Assembly (NCBI GenBank): GCA_030279155.1 | Contig: CM059034.1 | Coordinates: 44,292,835-44,356,834, forward strand | From: Forsythia viridissima | Lineage: Eukaryota; Streptophyta; Magnoliopsida; Lamiales; Oleaceae | Direction: 5' to 3' | DNA length: 64,000 nucleotides | In this document: positions 61,691 to 64,000 of the stretch, in pieces | How the letters are laid out: the number at the start of each line of letters is the position of its first letter | Position numbering within the stretch: the first letter of the stretch is position 1 | The notes under the pieces: generated by a model | Seen by the model: the letters and a program-made list of their open reading frames with translations, nothing else | Told to the model about the DNA's origin: nothing | Databases searched by the model: none | Position numbers and translations under genes: made by a program

Positions 61691-62079
61691 TTACCTAGTT
61701 CTACTATGAGGGCACTCTGACATTTCGCTTCAACATAATCACCTGTAAAACCTTGGAATAGTTTGGAGAATGGTATTAGGTACCGTTTTGGGATCCCCAA
61801 CTAGTCTAGGGTCCTTAGATACAAGATGTTGAAAAAACTTCTGTTGTCCACAAGTGTATTGTGGATATTTTTTGCTACAACCAGTATGGTGATGACCAAA
61901 GCATTATTGTGAGGTTGCATGATGTCTTGAGCGTCCTCTTCTGAGAAGCCAAACCATTCGGCTTTAATTCTAATCCCTAAGTTATTTCGTTTGACGTTGG
62001 CTCTGTGGTATTGTCCAGCCTATGGTTCCCTTGCATAACTGCATCATTATCTTCCGTAGCCATCATCGTAGTAGTTCCT

Positions 62080-62931
62080 TCTTACCTGCATTTGGATCTC
62101 AGCCTTGAGCTGATCCATTCTAGGAGGTGAAAATGGTAGAGGACGGCCATTGGCTTGTTTTTTTTGCTTAGTCTCTACAACCTCACCTAGCTTGGCAACA
62201 AACTCGCGCAAGTGCCCTTACCTGATCATCGCCTCATATTTTTCTCTCAGGTCTCTATATTCATTTGTATCATGATCTGCTGACCTATTATATCAGTAGT
62301 ATTTTCTTTTATTGAGATTTGTGGAGTTCTTCCTTAGCAGATGGGGTGTACGGAGGATTTTCTTTTCTTTTACTTGCACGAAGACCTCTCTAATGAACCG
62401 TCCAGAGAATTGTATTCTTGGAAATGCTCTGGAAAAGAGGCAATTAGAGCTGCAATATCTGAATCTTTTCTACCTCCATGATCTACCTGTTGAATTTGTA
62501 GAGGTAGATTTTCAAGGACTCGCTTCGTCATTGCTTAATGTTGATCAACTTTGCTCATTTGGTGTGGTTCGAGCCGTGGATTCCATAAACTGGGCCATGA
62601 AGATAGTGGCAAGGTCATTTCAGCTCTTTATCGACCCCTGGGATAGTTTCATGAACCATTTTTGTGCTTTGTTGCCAAACATGAGAGGGAAAGCTCTACA
62701 CATTATGGCATAGCTAGCGTATTGGAGCTCCATCCAAGATGTGTATTTGTCCAGATGGCTTATAGGGCCGCTCCCTCTTTCGTAATTGATAAGATGTGGC
62801 ATTTTTAGCATTTTTTGAAGTGGCTCTGACAGTATATCCTCGTTGAAAAGAGAATGACAATTGGTGAAATATTTTTTGGCTACACCTTTTTGTTTATCGA
62901 GACCGTCTATGCATTTTTTGGGTTGGTCCAA
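62080..62931 (-). pseudogene. Gypsy-3 gag remnant
   Basis: 62931-62620 encodes KMPHLINYERGSGPISHLDK, AIMCRAFPLMFGNKAQKWFM and KLSQGSIKS, the Tat-type gag pattern. Further down, GHLREFVAKLGEVVETKQKK and FSPPRMDQLKAEIQMQVRRN are the gag C-terminal part. Stops and shifts separate the pieces. Confidence 0.78.
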
Positions 62932-63502
62932 TTTATCTTTTTCATTGTCCTTCGTCTAGGCTTGATCATGGTAGGCAGGACTGGGGTGTCTTTCTTTTCT
63001 GGGAGGTGCGTTCTGTGCTTCCGGCGGTCAAATATACTTTCATCTCGTCTAAAGTTCTGGGTTTTTGGCGAAGGTGGTTGCTAGCATTGTCAACTCTACT
63101 TTGGAAGGATTCTTCTCTAGGAATTGCAAATTTCTCTGGATTGGAGGCTAGGTGTCCTTGCTTCGATCTAAAGAATCTACCTCAGTTTCAACAACTCAAC
63201 TAGTTGTTGAATGCATCAAACTGTGTTGTTAGCTCTTTGGATTTCGTTCAATGTGCCGGACTGCATTGGTTAGATGATTGATGGCTTTGTGTATGGCAAT
63301 CAACTGAGGATCTTTGGTTTTCATGGAATCATCTCCAGTACTATGTCCTTAGTGATTATTTGGGATACTTATGTCATCAAAGTTGGTTCTAGAGCAGCTA
63401 AGTTGCAGCTCCTTTTGTGGAGTTTGGGATTTTAGGAACTGGGAAAATTAGGGTATTCTTAGCATCAGAGTTGAGGGTTTGGTCCTTCTTCTAATGCCAA
63501 AT

Positions 63503-64000
63503 TGTTGATGTCAAAAAATGACGTGGCACATTTAATCAACTTACAAGGGAAATTATGCAAAGGATTGTATAAAATTGGAAGATCAGAATAATTTCAAGAG
63601 ATTTTAGTTCGAAGGGGGAGTAAGAGAGCTTTTTGTCGAGTTGTTGTATGTGCTTTCTTTTTGTGTGTATCCCCATTTATATAGGCAAGCATATTTTAAG
63701 AAACCACCCTGGTCTTGTCAAGCTACAATATTTTTTGTCTCAAGACTTGTGCAACTGTCCTTAAGGTGCAATTTGATTGGTTGGGGAGTTTGGCTACGAA
63801 AGAGTCATGATGACTTTAGGCTCTAGCTATATATATAAGTTATTAACTCATAATTAGGGAGCCGATTGAGAGTCGAATTTAGAGAGAAAAACAAGAAAAG
63901 AAACACGAAACAAAGATCAAGATTTACTCTTTGAAAAATTCAACGAAGATCAAGATCAAGATTATTTTCTTCATCCGGGTGATGACTTCTATATTTGCTT
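63503..64000 (-). repeat. Gypsy-3 5' LTR, continues past the window
   Basis: On the minus strand the LTR ends ...CATCAACA and is followed by ATTTGGCATTAGAAGAAGGA, a likely primer-binding region. It matches the LTR at 45850-46170; the remainder runs off the edge. Confidence 0.8.

Larger units (their letters stand above)
45850..64000 (-). mobile_element. Gypsy-3, Tat-type Ty3/gypsy element, partial in the window
   Basis: Related LTR sequences lie at 45850-46170 and from 63503 past the window edge. On the minus strand after the right LTR come gag (62.9-62.1 kb), protease (61.7-60.9), RT (60.7-60.0) and RNase H (59.2-58.5). A tandem array follows at 58.4-57.8 and 50.73-50.64 kb, then a plus-strand (antisense) coding remnant at 50.46-46.6 kb. 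I found no integrase. Array plus antisense ORF between pol and the 3' LTR is an arrangement known for Tat/Retand-type elements. A LINE, a solo LTR and small foldback elements interrupt it. Confidence 0.75.

Noticed and set aside
1..64000. CRISPR array, defence island or new multi-gene system
   Set aside because: Repeats here are tandem, terminal or LTR repeats of plant transposons; no regularly spaced repeat-spacer structure or clustered accessory genes were seen.

Overview
The window is nuclear DNA of a flowering plant. Genes have spliceosomal GT-AG introns, the sequence is AT-rich, and almost all of it is layered plant transposons: Mutator-like elements (MULEs), Ty1/copia, Ty3/gypsy, an L1-type LINE, a SINE and small foldback elements. 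I cannot name the species; a eudicot is most likely. I found no prokaryotic, viral-defence, CRISPR, rRNA or tRNA genes.

Only two genes look intact. At 99-4130 (minus) is a seven-exon gene for a 325-residue NERD-domain protein. At 39467-41256 (plus) is a seven-exon gene for a 377-residue zinc-dependent alcohol dehydrogenase-like protein. In both, every exon junction keeps frame and the protein matches the family from end to end.

The rest, left to right: MULE-1 (4374-8089) has 202-bp terminal repeats, a 10-bp target duplication and a transposase gene lacking its catalytic core. From about 8.1 to 22.6 kb lies decayed MULE-type sequence: a Ulp1-type protease remnant (plus), a transposase remnant (minus) with an 894-bp tandem duplication and a solo LTR inside it, and a separate non-autonomous MULE with long inverted repeats. 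From 22.6 to 38.7 kb is a nest: an old minus-strand Ty3/gypsy element (gypsy-1) received a copia element in its internal region (27.7-32.6 kb) and an internally deleted Athila-type gypsy element (gypsy-2, 33.2-38.7 kb) in its 5' LTR. A SINE lies just upstream of the dehydrogenase gene, and a deleted copia derivative follows that gene (41.6-43.7 kb).

From 45.85 kb to the right edge lies a Tat-type Ty3/gypsy element (gypsy-3, minus). It has gag, protease, RT and RNase H remnants, no integrase that I could find, a tandem array after pol, and an apparent antisense ORF near its 3' LTR. A 7-kb LINE with a 13-bp target duplication sits inside the tandem array. A solo LTR sits inside the antisense ORF, and small foldback elements sit elsewhere.

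I found no convincing new multi-gene system. The observations most worth following are the near-perfect hairpin in the LINE 5' region, the GGGCG-WW-CGCCC palindromes in MULE-1, the interrupted antisense ORF of gypsy-3, the Lys-to-Met change in the NERD protein, and mobile elements inserted close upstream of both intact genes.
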